A program made the position numbers and the translations under genes. 32,431 nucleotides of DNA from Treponema sp. Lineage in GTDB: Bacteria > Spirochaetota > Spirochaetia > Treponematales > Treponemataceae. The notes under the pieces are model-generated. The model was not told the DNA's origin. It searched no databases and saw only the letters and a program-made list of their open reading frames with translations. Below, in pieces: positions 1-5,842 of the stretch (its first letter is position 1; each line of letters opens with the position of its first letter). The DNA lies in contig JAGACC010000207.1 in NCBI GenBank assembly GCA_017614295.1, forward strand, positions 1-32,431, given 5' to 3'.

Positions 1-145
1 TACTCCCCGGCTAACTCGACCGCCCATGCCTATGCGCCACCCGCTTTCCAGGGCTCCGCTACCGCTCCGGCCCGCCTTCGGCGGTCTTGCTCGCTCGAAG
101 CTTACGCTGCGAGTTCGCAACCCTTCCAATCGGGCGTAAGTCCTG

Positions 146-179
146 CCCAAGAAAAATCCAACCATGGATTTTTCTTGGG
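146..179. repeat. Perfect 15-bp palindrome with 4-base loop
   Basis: Bases 146-160 are the exact reverse complement of 165-179, leaving the loop ACCA. Neither side has the T-run that would make it a classic intrinsic terminator on its own, although the stem is A/T-rich. It is directly followed by the direct-repeat hairpin that starts at 177. Confidence 0.8.
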
Positions 180-306
180 ATTGCAGAATCGCTTTGCGAT
201 TCTGCAGGTGCTAAAACGCGCATCCATGCGCTTTTAAATACTGGCAAGAAAGAATTACTTTTTTTGGGGATTGCAGAATCGCTTTACAATTCTGCATGTT
301 GCTAAG
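177..306. repeat. Two direct repeats, each forming a hairpin
   Basis: The 19 bases at 177-195 recur exactly at 267-285. Each copy leads into a hairpin. In copy 1 the arms are 182-192 and 196-206 (11 bp, loop TTT). In copy 2 they are 272-279 and 289-296 (8 bp). Between them, 212-236 forms another imperfect palindrome with one bulged base. The pattern suggests a duplicated small palindromic element. No function is apparent. Confidence 0.7.
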
Positions 307-385
307 CCATCCCCACCGGTAACCGCGTCATTATCAGGCCCGCCCCGATACTCTGCTGCGTAATAAAAACCAACTCTTCCGCAAA

Positions 386-446
386 GCAACTGGAAACCAT
401 GTTTGGGCGCAACGGGAAGCGAAATATGAATGAAAATCCATCTGCG
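386..446. repeat. Truncated copy of the long palindromic repeat (left arm only)
   Basis: About 60 bases starting GCAACTGGAAACC match 601-660 with about one difference, but the matching right arm is absent. It therefore looks like a half element left after deletion or recombination. Confidence 0.7.
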
Positions 447-495
447 CGGTTTCCTCTACAGAATAGAACTTAAACAACCCCCTCCCTTCCACAAT

Positions 496-525
496 GCAAC
501 TGGAAGTCAGTTTCGTGTGAAGCGG
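496..525. repeat. Isolated left arm of a second repeat variant
   Basis: This stretch (GCAACTGGAAGTCAGTTTCG onward) nearly matches 961-990, the outer left arm of the larger nested palindrome. No complementary right arm follows nearby, so it appears to be a solo arm. Confidence 0.6.
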
Positions 526-600
526 TAGGGGCAAATCCGGCTGAAAACTCGCATGGCTAGAAAACAAATTCCGCGTAGGTAAAACATACTCTTATCAAAA

Positions 601-755
601 GCAACTGGAAACCATGTTTGGGCGCAACGGGAAGCGAAATATGGATGAAAATCCATCTGCGAGGTGCGACCGAAGGGAGTCAGATTCCTATTACCTCGCA
701 TCATGGATTTTCAGCCAGATTTCGCTGGTAGTGGAGCCCAAACATGGTTTCCGTT
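601..755. repeat. Long palindromic repeat, copy A (complete)
   Basis: This element of about 155 bp has nested perfect stems: 607-623 with 736-752 (17 bp), 647-656 with 703-712 (10 bp) and 658-665 with 693-700 (8 bp). Together they would fold into one long imperfect hairpin in single-stranded DNA or RNA. It contains no believable gene. It is the best-preserved member of a family with copies at 1021 and 2186 and partial copies at 386 and 496. Confidence 0.85.
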
Positions 756-824
756 CTACTCATACCCTATATTTTCATCTTTTTAGAGTTTACGTTTTTT
801 TTAGAGATTTTTTTACTTTTGCTA

Positions 825-853
825 TTGACTTATTTAAAAAAATGGAGTATTTT
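825..853 (+). promoter_or_regulatory. Candidate sigma-70 promoter for a small RNA
   Basis: TTGACT (825-830) and TATTTT (848-853) are separated by exactly 17 bases within a very A/T-rich stretch. Transcription would start near 860, just before three consecutive hairpins and a terminator. The -10 box is imperfect and A/T-rich DNA yields chance matches, so the call rests on the combination with the downstream structures. Confidence 0.5.
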
Positions 854-859
854 AATATT

Positions 860-953
860 AGCTTGTAAATAAGCTGATAAACTCTCTCCGATGTCCAGTT
901 TTCTGGACGTAGGGGCTGCGGGCGCGTTGTCGTTCTCAGCCCCTATTTTTTTT
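860..953 (+). ncRNA. Candidate structured small RNA with intrinsic terminator
   Basis: The predicted transcript is about 94 nt and holds three hairpins in a row. They are 860-864 with 871-875; 891-898 with 903-910 (8 bp including one G-U, loop TTTT); and 911-918 with 937-944 (8 bp, extended by A-T), followed by eight T residues at 946-953. No start codon with a ribosome binding site lies inside. I recognise no known RNA family: it lacks the hallmarks of SRP RNA, tmRNA, 6S RNA or the RNase P RNA. It could instead be the tail of an untranslated remnant. The terminator is the surest part. Confidence 0.45.
910..953 (+). terminator. Intrinsic terminator of the candidate sRNA
   Basis: A perfect GC-rich stem (TAGGGGCTG at 910-918 with CAGCCCCTA at 937-945) encloses an 18-base loop and is followed immediately by eight T residues. 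No gene ends upstream of it, which is why it suggests a non-coding transcript. Confidence 0.8.
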
Positions 954-965
954 ATCCAAAGCAAC

Positions 966-1244
966 CGGAAGTCAGTTTCGTGTGTAGCGGTAAAACATGA
1001 CAGCATGAGGCTTAGGCAAAGCAATTGGAAATCAAGTTTGGGCGCAACGGGAAGGACACAACGGTAGCAAGTGCGTAGCGTTGTGGGATGAAAATCCATT
1101 TGCGAGGTGCGACCGAAGGGAGTCAGATTCCTATTACCTCGCACCATGGATTTTCAGCCAGATTTTCCTGGTAGTGAAGCCCAAATTTGATTTCCGTGTT
1201 GTTATTCTTTAATCACTTCTTGTGGTACACGAAACTGACTTCCG
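966..1244. repeat. Outer arms of a nested palindrome
   Basis: Bases 966-983 are the exact reverse complement of 1227-1244 (18 bp). The whole of repeat copy B lies between these arms. The left arm is nearly identical to the solo arm at 496. The simplest reading is one palindromic element inserted inside another. Confidence 0.75.
1021..1200. repeat. Long palindromic repeat, copy B (complete)
   Basis: This has the same architecture as copy A. The outer arms are 1027-1043 and 1179-1195 (17 positions, one G-T pair), with matching inner stems and an identical core around the GAAGGGAGTCAGATTCC motif. The outer arms differ in sequence from copy A at several positions, yet both sides change together so pairing is kept. 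That suggests the folded form is what has been preserved. Confidence 0.85.
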
Positions 1245-1324
1245 TTTTGCTTGCTTTTTTCCCACAAAATTAGTAGATTAAACATAACAATATGCAAGTG
1301 GCGGTAAGCCCAAGGAAAAAGCGA

Positions 1325-2185
1325 ATGAATTCAATAGACAGCTCAATAGACAAGATACTTGAATCCTACGAAAAGTATGGCGGCATAAACCTGGAAGAAG
1401 CAAACGACTTTCCCAACCGCGAAAACGTGGTAAACGTTCTGCGCGACATTCAGAGCCTTATCTTCCCCGGATTCCGTGTTGCAGAAGAGCTGGATGCCAT
1501 GACGCTCCGCTTTGTAACAGGAGAACGCGTTAACCGCATAATTTCCATGCTTACCAGAGAGATAAAAAAAGCCCTGGTCTACGTAATTCAGGATGATTCT
1601 GTAAGAAAGAGCCACTGCTTTGCCCTTGCCGAACAGACAAGCCGCGCTTTAATAGAAGAAATTCCGGAACTACGCAGAAAGATAGGCTTGGACGTTCAGG
1701 CTGCCTACATAGGAGACCCTGCCGCAAAGTCTACGGAAGAGGTAATTGTTTCCTACCCCTGCCTGGAAGCCATCACAACCTACCGCATAGCCCACTTCCT
1801 CTGCAAATCAGGAGTTCCTGTAATCCCCAGAATCATGAGCGAACATGCCCACGGTAAGACCGGAATAGACATAAACCCCGGCGCAGAAATTGGCGAAAGC
1901 TTCTTCATCGACCACGGAACAGGCGTTGTAATTGGAGAAACCTGCGTAATAGGCAACAACGTAAAAATCTACCAGGGTGTAACTCTTGGCGCACTTAGCG
2001 TAAAAAAAGAGCTTATGGACAAAAAAAGACACCCTACTATAGAAGATAACGTTACAATCTATGCAAACGCCACGATTTTGGGCGGAGAAACAGTCATAGG
2101 AGCCGGCAGCACAATAGGAGGAAACACCTGGGTAACGAAATCCGTCCCCCCAAACACCCTCTTCACCCAAACAGGTAGCCACTAA
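1325..2185 (+). CDS. cysE: Serine O-acetyltransferase (CysE/EpsC type)
   Basis: Transfers an acetyl group from acetyl-CoA to L-serine, making O-acetylserine for cysteine synthesis in the cytoplasm. The 286-residue protein has a helical N-terminal domain (about 1-165) followed by a left-handed parallel beta-helix of hexapeptide repeats. Residues Asp182 and His197 have the spacing of the catalytic pair in CysE (D-I-N-P and F-I-D-H-G-T-G). I chose the ATG at 1325 because AAGGA lies just upstream; an ATG at 1292 in the same frame has no ribosome binding site. The protein ends in Gly-Ser-His, not the C-terminal Ile with which CysE docks into O-acetylserine sulfhydrylase, so it may not form the cysteine synthase complex. 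It stands alone between repeats, with no other cysteine gene in the window. Confidence 0.93.
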   Translation: MNSIDSSIDKILESYEKYGGINLEEANDFPNRENVVNVLRDIQSLIFPGFRVAEELDAMTLRFVTGERVNRIISMLTREIKKALVYVIQDDSVRKSHCFALAEQTSRALIEEIPELRRKIGLDVQAAYIGDPAAKSTEEVIVSYPCLEAITTYRIAHFLCKSGVPVIPRIMSEHAHGKTGIDINPGAEIGESFFIDHGTGVVIGETCVIGNNVKIYQGVTLGALSVKKELMDKKRHPTIEDNVTIYANATILGGETVIGAGSTIGGNTWVTKSVPPNTLFTQTGSH

Positions 2186-2345
2186 GTCCTTGCCAAGGAA
2201 ATCCATTTGCGGGGTGCGTAACAGGCAGCACAGCTACAAGCCCCGAAGGAAGTCAGAGTCCTGTTACCTCGCATTGGGTTGTAAGCAATCCGCTGGATTC
2301 TTCAGCCAGATTTTTCTGGTAGTGGAGCACAAAACTGATTTGCAT
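2186..2345. repeat. Long palindromic repeat, copy C (diverged)
   Basis: Begins right after the cysE stop codon. It keeps the family's core (GAAATCCATTTGCG near 2198, a GAAGGAAGTCAGAGTCCTGTTACCTCGC core, and the CAGCCAGATTTTTCTGGTAG right side), but with more changes and a different outer arm. It opens with a small palindrome around CCTTGCCAAGG. It may serve as the 3' end structure of the cysE transcript, and its last bases overlap the -35 box of the next gene. Confidence 0.7.
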
Positions 2346-2368
2346 TATATTTAAATTAGGCTTATAAT
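2340..2368 (+). promoter_or_regulatory. Promoter of the cheX-like gene
   Basis: TTGCAT (2340-2345) and a consensus TATAAT (2363-2368) are separated by exactly 17 bases. Initiation seven or eight bases after the -10 box falls at 2375-2376, the first base of the ATG start codon, so the message would have essentially no 5' leader. The -35 box lies at the edge of repeat copy C. Confidence 0.7.
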
Positions 2369-2375
2369 ATTTGCT

Positions 2376-2843
2376 ATGGAAGCGTCTTTTCTTAATCCTT
2401 TCCTCAGCGCATGCGAGGAAGCCTTTGTTACAATGTTCAATATAGTTCCTCAGCACAAGCAGCCGTACCTGCTTAACCCCATCTCCCAGCACTCATGGGA
2501 AATTTCGGGGCTTGTTGCGGTATCTGGAGACGAGACTGGCATAGTGGCCTTCCGCCTGCACAAGATTCTGGCCGCAAAAATGATTCAGCTTTCAAACATG
2601 GAAGTTAGCTCTCAGGAAGAACTGGAAGAAATGGAAAAGGGCCTTGTAAGCGAATTTGCAAACATCATTACAGGTAATGCCGTTTCTGCCATAAAGGACA
2701 AGGAAATATCCGTTTCCGCACCTGACATCCGCTACGGAGAAAACCACGTTATTCCCTGGCCGCGGTCTGCAAAAATCATAGCCGTTCCCTTCTATACAAA
2801 GCACGGTACTTTTGAAGTTGACCTTTGCTTTAAGGGAATGTAG
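2376..2843 (+). CDS. cheX: CheX-like chemotaxis phosphatase
   Basis: The CheC/CheX/FliY family dephosphorylates CheY-P and so resets the flagellar motor signal; spirochaetes use CheX for this. The 155-residue protein shows the family's E-x-x-N catalytic motif as Glu93-Phe-Ala-Asn96, followed by a helix and the beta strands of the CheX fold. The N-terminus (F-L-N-P-F..AFVTMFN) fits the family, so the start at 2376 is preferred although no Shine-Dalgarno sequence precedes it. It lies alone, away from cheA, cheW or cheY, so it may be a second, stand-alone CheX-domain protein with another receiver partner. The family call is good; the exact partner is unknown. Confidence 0.8.
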   Translation: MEASFLNPFLSACEEAFVTMFNIVPQHKQPYLLNPISQHSWEISGLVAVSGDETGIVAFRLHKILAAKMIQLSNMEVSSQEELEEMEKGLVSEFANIITGNAVSAIKDKEISVSAPDIRYGENHVIPWPRSAKIIAVPFYTKHGTFEVDLCFKGM

Positions 2844-3200
2844 GCTTTTCCTGTAAGAATTTGCCATCCTCCGCTTGGGCCTTAGAACTGCTTGTTGGGG
2901 AATTTGGACACATCAACCTACGCCGCTATGTGAAAAAAATTGCCTCCTTGCAATTTTTTTCACGCAAGTTTTTTTCAAAAACTTGTAAGTTTTCTTCTAT
3001 AACATATAACGCGCCCTCCATGGCGCTCCTTGTTTTTCGGCGGAAGGGCGGTGGCGCAGAGGCATGGACGCTCGGATTAGCCAAGGAATATAATGGTAGA
3101 GCAATTAGGGCTTCGTCCATAAAATTCATAGTCCAGAAAGAAAATTGAATTATTCCGCTGGAATTTTTAATTTTCGCTTGTGTAAATTCATAAATTCCGC
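2844..3200. other. Intergenic region with two A/T hairpins
   Basis: About 360 bases without a believable gene; the 95-codon frame at 2861 resembles nothing and runs through hairpins. Perfect inverted repeats are 2930-2943 with 2950-2963 (14 bp, 6-base loop) and 2965-2973 with 2977-2985 (9 bp, 3-base loop). They lie about 90 bases after the cheX-like gene and could stop its transcript. A GCGCC/GGCGC hairpin lies near 3010-3025. Confidence 0.6.
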
Positions 3201-3229
3201 TTGACATAATCTTTTGAATTTTATATATT
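3201..3229 (+). promoter_or_regulatory. Strong promoter of the tRNA-rpmG-secE-nusG unit
   Basis: Consensus TTGACA (3201-3206), a 17-base spacer and TATATT (3224-3229). The start would be near 3236, about 30 bases before the tRNA-Thr gene. It is one of the best sigma-70-type promoters in the window and has no other downstream gene to serve. Confidence 0.8.
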
Positions 3230-3265
3230 TTTAGAACGCAATCACTATATAAGTGCGCAATGATT

Positions 3266-3338
3266 GCTCTTGTAGCTCAGTCGGTAGAGCACATCGTTGG
3301 TAACGATGAGGTCAGCGGTCCGATTCCGCTCGGGAGCT
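3266..3338 (+). tRNA. tRNA-Thr (anticodon GGT)
   Basis: Full cloverleaf: acceptor GCTCTTG pairs with CGGGAGC, the D-arm has AGCTCAG..GGTAGAGC, the anticodon stem CATCG/CGATG encloses the loop TTGGTAA, and the T-arm is AGCGGTCCGATTCCGCT. Anticodon GGT reads ACC and ACU threonine codons. The CCA end is not encoded. It is the first gene after the promoter at 3201 and would be cut out of a transcript shared with rpmG. Confidence 0.96.
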
Positions 3339-3366
3339 TTTCTAAATAATGTAAGGAGCTAATAAA

Positions 3367-3543
3367 ATGGCAAGCAAGAAAAAGACGGCCGTGGAAATCA
3401 TCGCTTTGCAGTGTACAGAGTGCAAGCGCAAGAACTATACAACATACAAGAACCGCAAGAATATAACTGGCAAGATGGAAAAGAATAAGTATTGTCCTTT
3501 CTGCCGCAAGGAAATCTTGCACAAAGAAACAAAGGTAAAATAA
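3367..3543 (+). CDS. rpmG: Ribosomal protein L33 (bL33)
   Basis: Small protein of the large subunit, near the exit-site tRNA. This 58-residue protein is not covered by longer open frames but has a clear AAGGAG ribosome binding site ten bases before its ATG. It carries two Cys pairs (Cys16/Cys19 and Cys43/Cys46), so it is the zinc-binding form, which in other bacteria is often replaced by a zinc-free paralogue when zinc is scarce. It lies between two tRNA genes, upstream of secE, an order common in bacteria. Confidence 0.95.
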   Translation: MASKKKTAVEIIALQCTECKRKNYTTYKNRKNITGKMEKNKYCPFCRKEILHKETKVK

Positions 3544-3664
3544 TTTGTTTTTTATCTGCATGAACTTGTTTTGTGCAGCTAAGATAGGCGGTTATCCGCT
3601 AGGTTTTGCCGAATGATTTTGAAAGTGCCCGGTGCGCTTTTGTGTCTTCTGCAAGCCAAATCTT

Positions 3665-3737
3665 AGGTCAGTAGCTCAGTTGGTAGAGTCCCGGTCTCCA
3701 AAACCGGTTGTCGCGGGTTCGAGTCCTGCCTGGCCTG
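3665..3737 (+). tRNA. tRNA-Trp (anticodon CCA)
   Basis: Acceptor AGGTCAG pairs with CTGGCCT, the anticodon stem CCGGT/ACCGG encloses the loop CTCCAAA with anticodon CCA, and the T-arm is GCGGGTTCGAGTCCTGC. It reads UGG. No CCA is encoded; the discriminator base is G, as in most bacterial tRNA-Trp. It lies 32 bases before secE, a placement seen in many bacteria. Confidence 0.97.
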
Positions 3738-3769
3738 TTTTTTTTCTTATCATTGAGAAGAGGTTGGAA

Positions 3770-3952
3770 ATGAAGAAGATTGTTCAGTTTTGCAAAGAAT
3801 GTGTGGGTGAACTTAGGAAGGTTACCTGGCCAACCCGTGGCGAAGTTATTGCTTCTGTAAAAGTCGTTCTTGTTTCTACTATCTTCCTTGCCGTTACCCT
3901 TGGCTTCTTGGACTGGCTCTTCGTAGAAGGTATGCGCTTGCTCTTTAAATAG
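3770..3952 (+). CDS. secE: Protein translocase subunit SecE
   Basis: Essential small membrane subunit that clamps the SecY channel of the general secretion translocon. The 60-residue protein is the short, single-span form: a cytoplasmic amphipathic helix with the typical ELRKVTWPTRGE motif (about 14-25), then one membrane segment (about 30-52). The start at 3770 has AAGAGGTTGG upstream; the longer in-frame reading from 3632 would cross the tRNA-Trp gene and is rejected. Its partner secY is encoded in the same window. Confidence 0.97.
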   Translation: MKKIVQFCKECVGELRKVTWPTRGEVIASVKVVLVSTIFLAVTLGFLDWLFVEGMRLLFK

Positions 3953-3961
3953 GATAGGATT

Positions 3962-4525
3962 ATGGCAAAAAGCTGGTATATCATTCATACTTTCACAGGC
4001 TATGAGCAGAAGATTGAGCGTACTCTCCGCGATATGCTTGAACGTGGCCAGTTGGATTCCAATATTGTTTGCGAAGTAAAAGTTCCTTCAGAAGAAGTCG
4101 TAGAAATCCGCAACAACAAAAAGTATGTAAAACGCAATAAACTCTTGCCAAGTTATATAATGCTGGAAATGGATTTGCCGCAGATTGGTTGGAAGCCGGT
4201 TTGTAACGCAATCCGCCACATTCAGGGTGTAACAGGTTTTGTCGGAACTAATCCGCAGGAAAAACCCCGCCCAATTTCTTCGGATGAGGCAAAGAGTCTT
4301 CTTCAGCAGTCAGGCGAAATCAAAGGCGAAAAGACGGTTCGCGTTAAGCAGAATTACGAAGTTGGCGATCACGTCAAGATTAAGGAAGGTCCATTTGCTT
4401 CCTTCAGCGGTATCGTTGAAGAAGTTCTTCTGGACAAGAGCAAGCTCCGTGTTAACGTTCAGATCTTTGGCCGTGAGACACCGGTTGAACTTGACTTCCT
4501 TCAGGTAGAAAAAGAAGTAGTCTGA
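3962..4525 (+). CDS. nusG: Transcription elongation/antitermination factor NusG
   Basis: Binds RNA polymerase at the beta' clamp, controls pausing, and links polymerase to Rho or to ribosomal protein S10. The 187-residue protein has the NGN domain (starting KSWYIIHTFTGYEQKIERTL, about 3-110) and a C-terminal KOW domain (about 130-187, with VGDHVKIKEGPFASFSGIVE). An AGGATAGG ribosome binding site lies five bases before the ATG. It starts nine bases after secE, a very conserved pair. S10, its partner in coupling transcription to translation, is encoded at 18223. Confidence 0.98.
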   Translation: MAKSWYIIHTFTGYEQKIERTLRDMLERGQLDSNIVCEVKVPSEEVVEIRNNKKYVKRNKLLPSYIMLEMDLPQIGWKPVCNAIRHIQGVTGFVGTNPQEKPRPISSDEAKSLLQQSGEIKGEKTVRVKQNYEVGDHVKIKEGPFASFSGIVEEVLLDKSKLRVNVQIFGRETPVELDFLQVEKEVV

Positions 4526-4727
4526 TTCTTTTTAGTTGGCTGCCCCGGGCTTAGGCTTTGGTTTGGCAGCTTGTTCTTTTACAGGAAAGTTTTGCCGTGC
4601 AAACGGTTTAACTCCGGTGTTCTTTTGAATGCCGATTTGGGAGAAGCGCAAGTCCGTTGGACATAGGCGTTTCGTTAGGGACTGTCTTTTTTTAGGCGGA
4701 TCCCACACCAATGCAAGGAGTAATATT
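4526..4727 (+). promoter_or_regulatory. Possible leader of the rplK-rplA-rplJ genes
   Basis: About 200 non-coding bases separate nusG from rplK, long for an otherwise tight operon. A GCTGCC/GGCAGC inverted repeat (4539-4544 with 4565-4570) is followed by a T-rich stretch and could attenuate. In many bacteria L1 represses this operon by binding such a leader; I cannot identify an L1 site with certainty. AAGGAG at 4715 is the rplK ribosome binding site. Confidence 0.35.
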
Positions 4728-5162
4728 ATGGCCACAAAAAAGGTAACAGCTGTTATTAAGTTGCAGTGCCCCGCTGGTGCTGCTACTCCGGCCCCACCAA
4801 TTGGTCCTGCTCTTGGACCTCACGGTGTTTCTGCACCAAAGTTCGTGCAGGAATTTAATGCCAGAACAGCTAAGATGGAAAAGGGACTTATTATCCCTGT
4901 CGTTCTTACAGTCTATCAGGACAAATCTTACACATTCATCCTCAAGACTCCGCCTGCAGCAGTTCTTATTGCAAAGGCAGCTGGAATCAAGAAGGGTTCT
5001 GGTAATCCTCTCCGCGACAAGGTTGGAAAGCTTTCAGCAAAGGCTTTGGAAGAAATCGCAAAGCAGAAGCTTCCAGATCTTAATGCAAACGACCTTGAAG
5101 CCGCAAAGAAAATCATCGCCGGTACTGCACGCAGCATGGGCGTAGAAGTGGAGGGCAAGTAA
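4728..5162 (+). CDS. rplK: Ribosomal protein L11 (uL11)
   Basis: Forms the base of the L7/L12 stalk with 23S rRNA helices 43-44, where elongation factors, RelA and thiostrepton act. The 144-residue protein has the Pro-rich N-terminal domain ([20 protein letters not shown], about 19-38, the thiostrepton-linked region) and the rRNA-binding C-terminal domain. The start at 4728 is chosen for its AAGGAG sequence and the usual MATKKV N-terminus; a longer reading from 4629 is rejected. Its stop codon overlaps the rplA start by one base (TAATG), implying translational coupling. Confidence 0.98.
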   Translation: MATKKVTAVIKLQCPAGAATPAPPIGPALGPHGVSAPKFVQEFNARTAKMEKGLIIPVVLTVYQDKSYTFILKTPPAAVLIAKAAGIKKGSGNPLRDKVGKLSAKALEEIAKQKLPDLNANDLEAAKKIIAGTARSMGVEVEGK

Positions 5163-5842
5163 TGAAGCACGGTAAGAAGTATAACGAGGCTCTTAAAAAG
5201 TATGACCCCGCAAAGAAATACGAAATTGCCGAAGCATGCAAGCTCGTAAAAGACATTCACTACACAAAGTTTGACGAAACAGTTGAGCTTTCAGTTTCCT
5301 TGAAGCTTGAAAAGAACCAGACTGTACGTGACACTTTGGTATTCCCGCACCAGTTCACCGGAGAAAAGCGCGTTTTGGTTTTCTGTAAGGAAGACCGTGT
5401 ACAGGAAGCTTTGGATGCCGGCGCAACTTATGCAGGTTCAACAGAATACATCGACAAGGTAAAGGCTGGCTGGACAGAATTTGACGTTGCAGTTGCTACA
5501 CCTGACATGATGAAAGATGTTGGTCGCCTTGGTATGGTTTTGGGCCGCAGAGGTCTTATGCCAAACCCAAAGACAGGAACTGTTACTCCTAACATTGCAC
5601 AGGCTGTTGCTGAACTCAAGAAGGGACGCACAGAATTCCGCGCAGACAAGGGTGGAGTAATTCACATTCCGGTTGGAAAGGTTTCTATGTCAGAAAGCGA
5701 TACAGCAGAAAACGTAACAACTTTCCTTGCTGAACTTAACCGCAAGAAGCCGTCTGATGCAAAGGCTGGTTTTGTACGCTCTGTTTCCTTGAGCTCAACC
5801 ATGGGCCCTGGCGTTTGGATCGATTATAAGGAGGAAGCATAA
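5162..5842 (+). CDS. rplA: Ribosomal protein L1 (uL1)
   Basis: Forms the L1 stalk that moves deacylated tRNA out of the exit site, and in many bacteria represses its own operon by binding mRNA. The 226 residues match the usual length. The conserved signature MPNPKTGTV (about 137-145) and the RADKGGVIHIPVGK region are visible. It is joined on both sides by one-base TAATG overlaps (with rplK and rplJ), so the three stalk genes are translationally chained. Confidence 0.98.
   Translation: MKHGKKYNEALKKYDPAKKYEIAEACKLVKDIHYTKFDETVELSVSLKLEKNQTVRDTLVFPHQFTGEKRVLVFCKEDRVQEALDAGATYAGSTEYIDKVKAGWTEFDVAVATPDMMKDVGRLGMVLGRRGLMPNPKTGTVTPNIAQAVAELKKGRTEFRADKGGVIHIPVGKVSMSESDTAENVTTFLAELNRKKPSDAKAGFVRSVSLSSTMGPGVWIDYKEEA

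Larger units (their letters stand above)
1..1324. other. Gene-free repeat-rich region
   Basis: I see no convincing protein gene here. Open frames in this stretch run through palindromic repeats on both strands, lack ribosome binding sites and resemble no family I know. The first 140 bases are GC-rich and contain a CCGCC-TTC-GGCGG hairpin (72-84). The rest is a mosaic of inverted repeats, listed separately, plus a candidate small RNA gene near 860-953. Confidence 0.7.

Noticed and set aside
59-1147. Several open frames of 60-105 codons on both strands
   Set aside because: They run through palindromic repeats, which give long open frames on both strands by symmetry. None has a ribosome binding site or a recognisable product.
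601-1200. Integron attC sites (known in some treponemes)
   Set aside because: The elements fold into hairpins, but I could not find paired RYYYAAC and GTTRRRY core sites, and no cassette genes or integrase lie between them.
386-1244. CRISPR array
   Set aside because: The repeats are long, palindromic and irregularly spaced, with no uniform short repeat-spacer pattern and no cas gene nearby.
1292-1324. Earlier ATG start for cysE
   Set aside because: No ribosome binding site precedes it, whereas AAGGA lies at the right distance before the ATG at 1325.
2861-3148. 95-codon open frame on the + strand
   Set aside because: It crosses the two A/T hairpins, lacks a ribosome binding site and resembles no protein family.
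3632-3769. Longer N-terminus of SecE
   Set aside because: This reading would translate the tRNA-Trp gene; the ATG at 3770 has its own ribosome binding site and gives a normal SecE.
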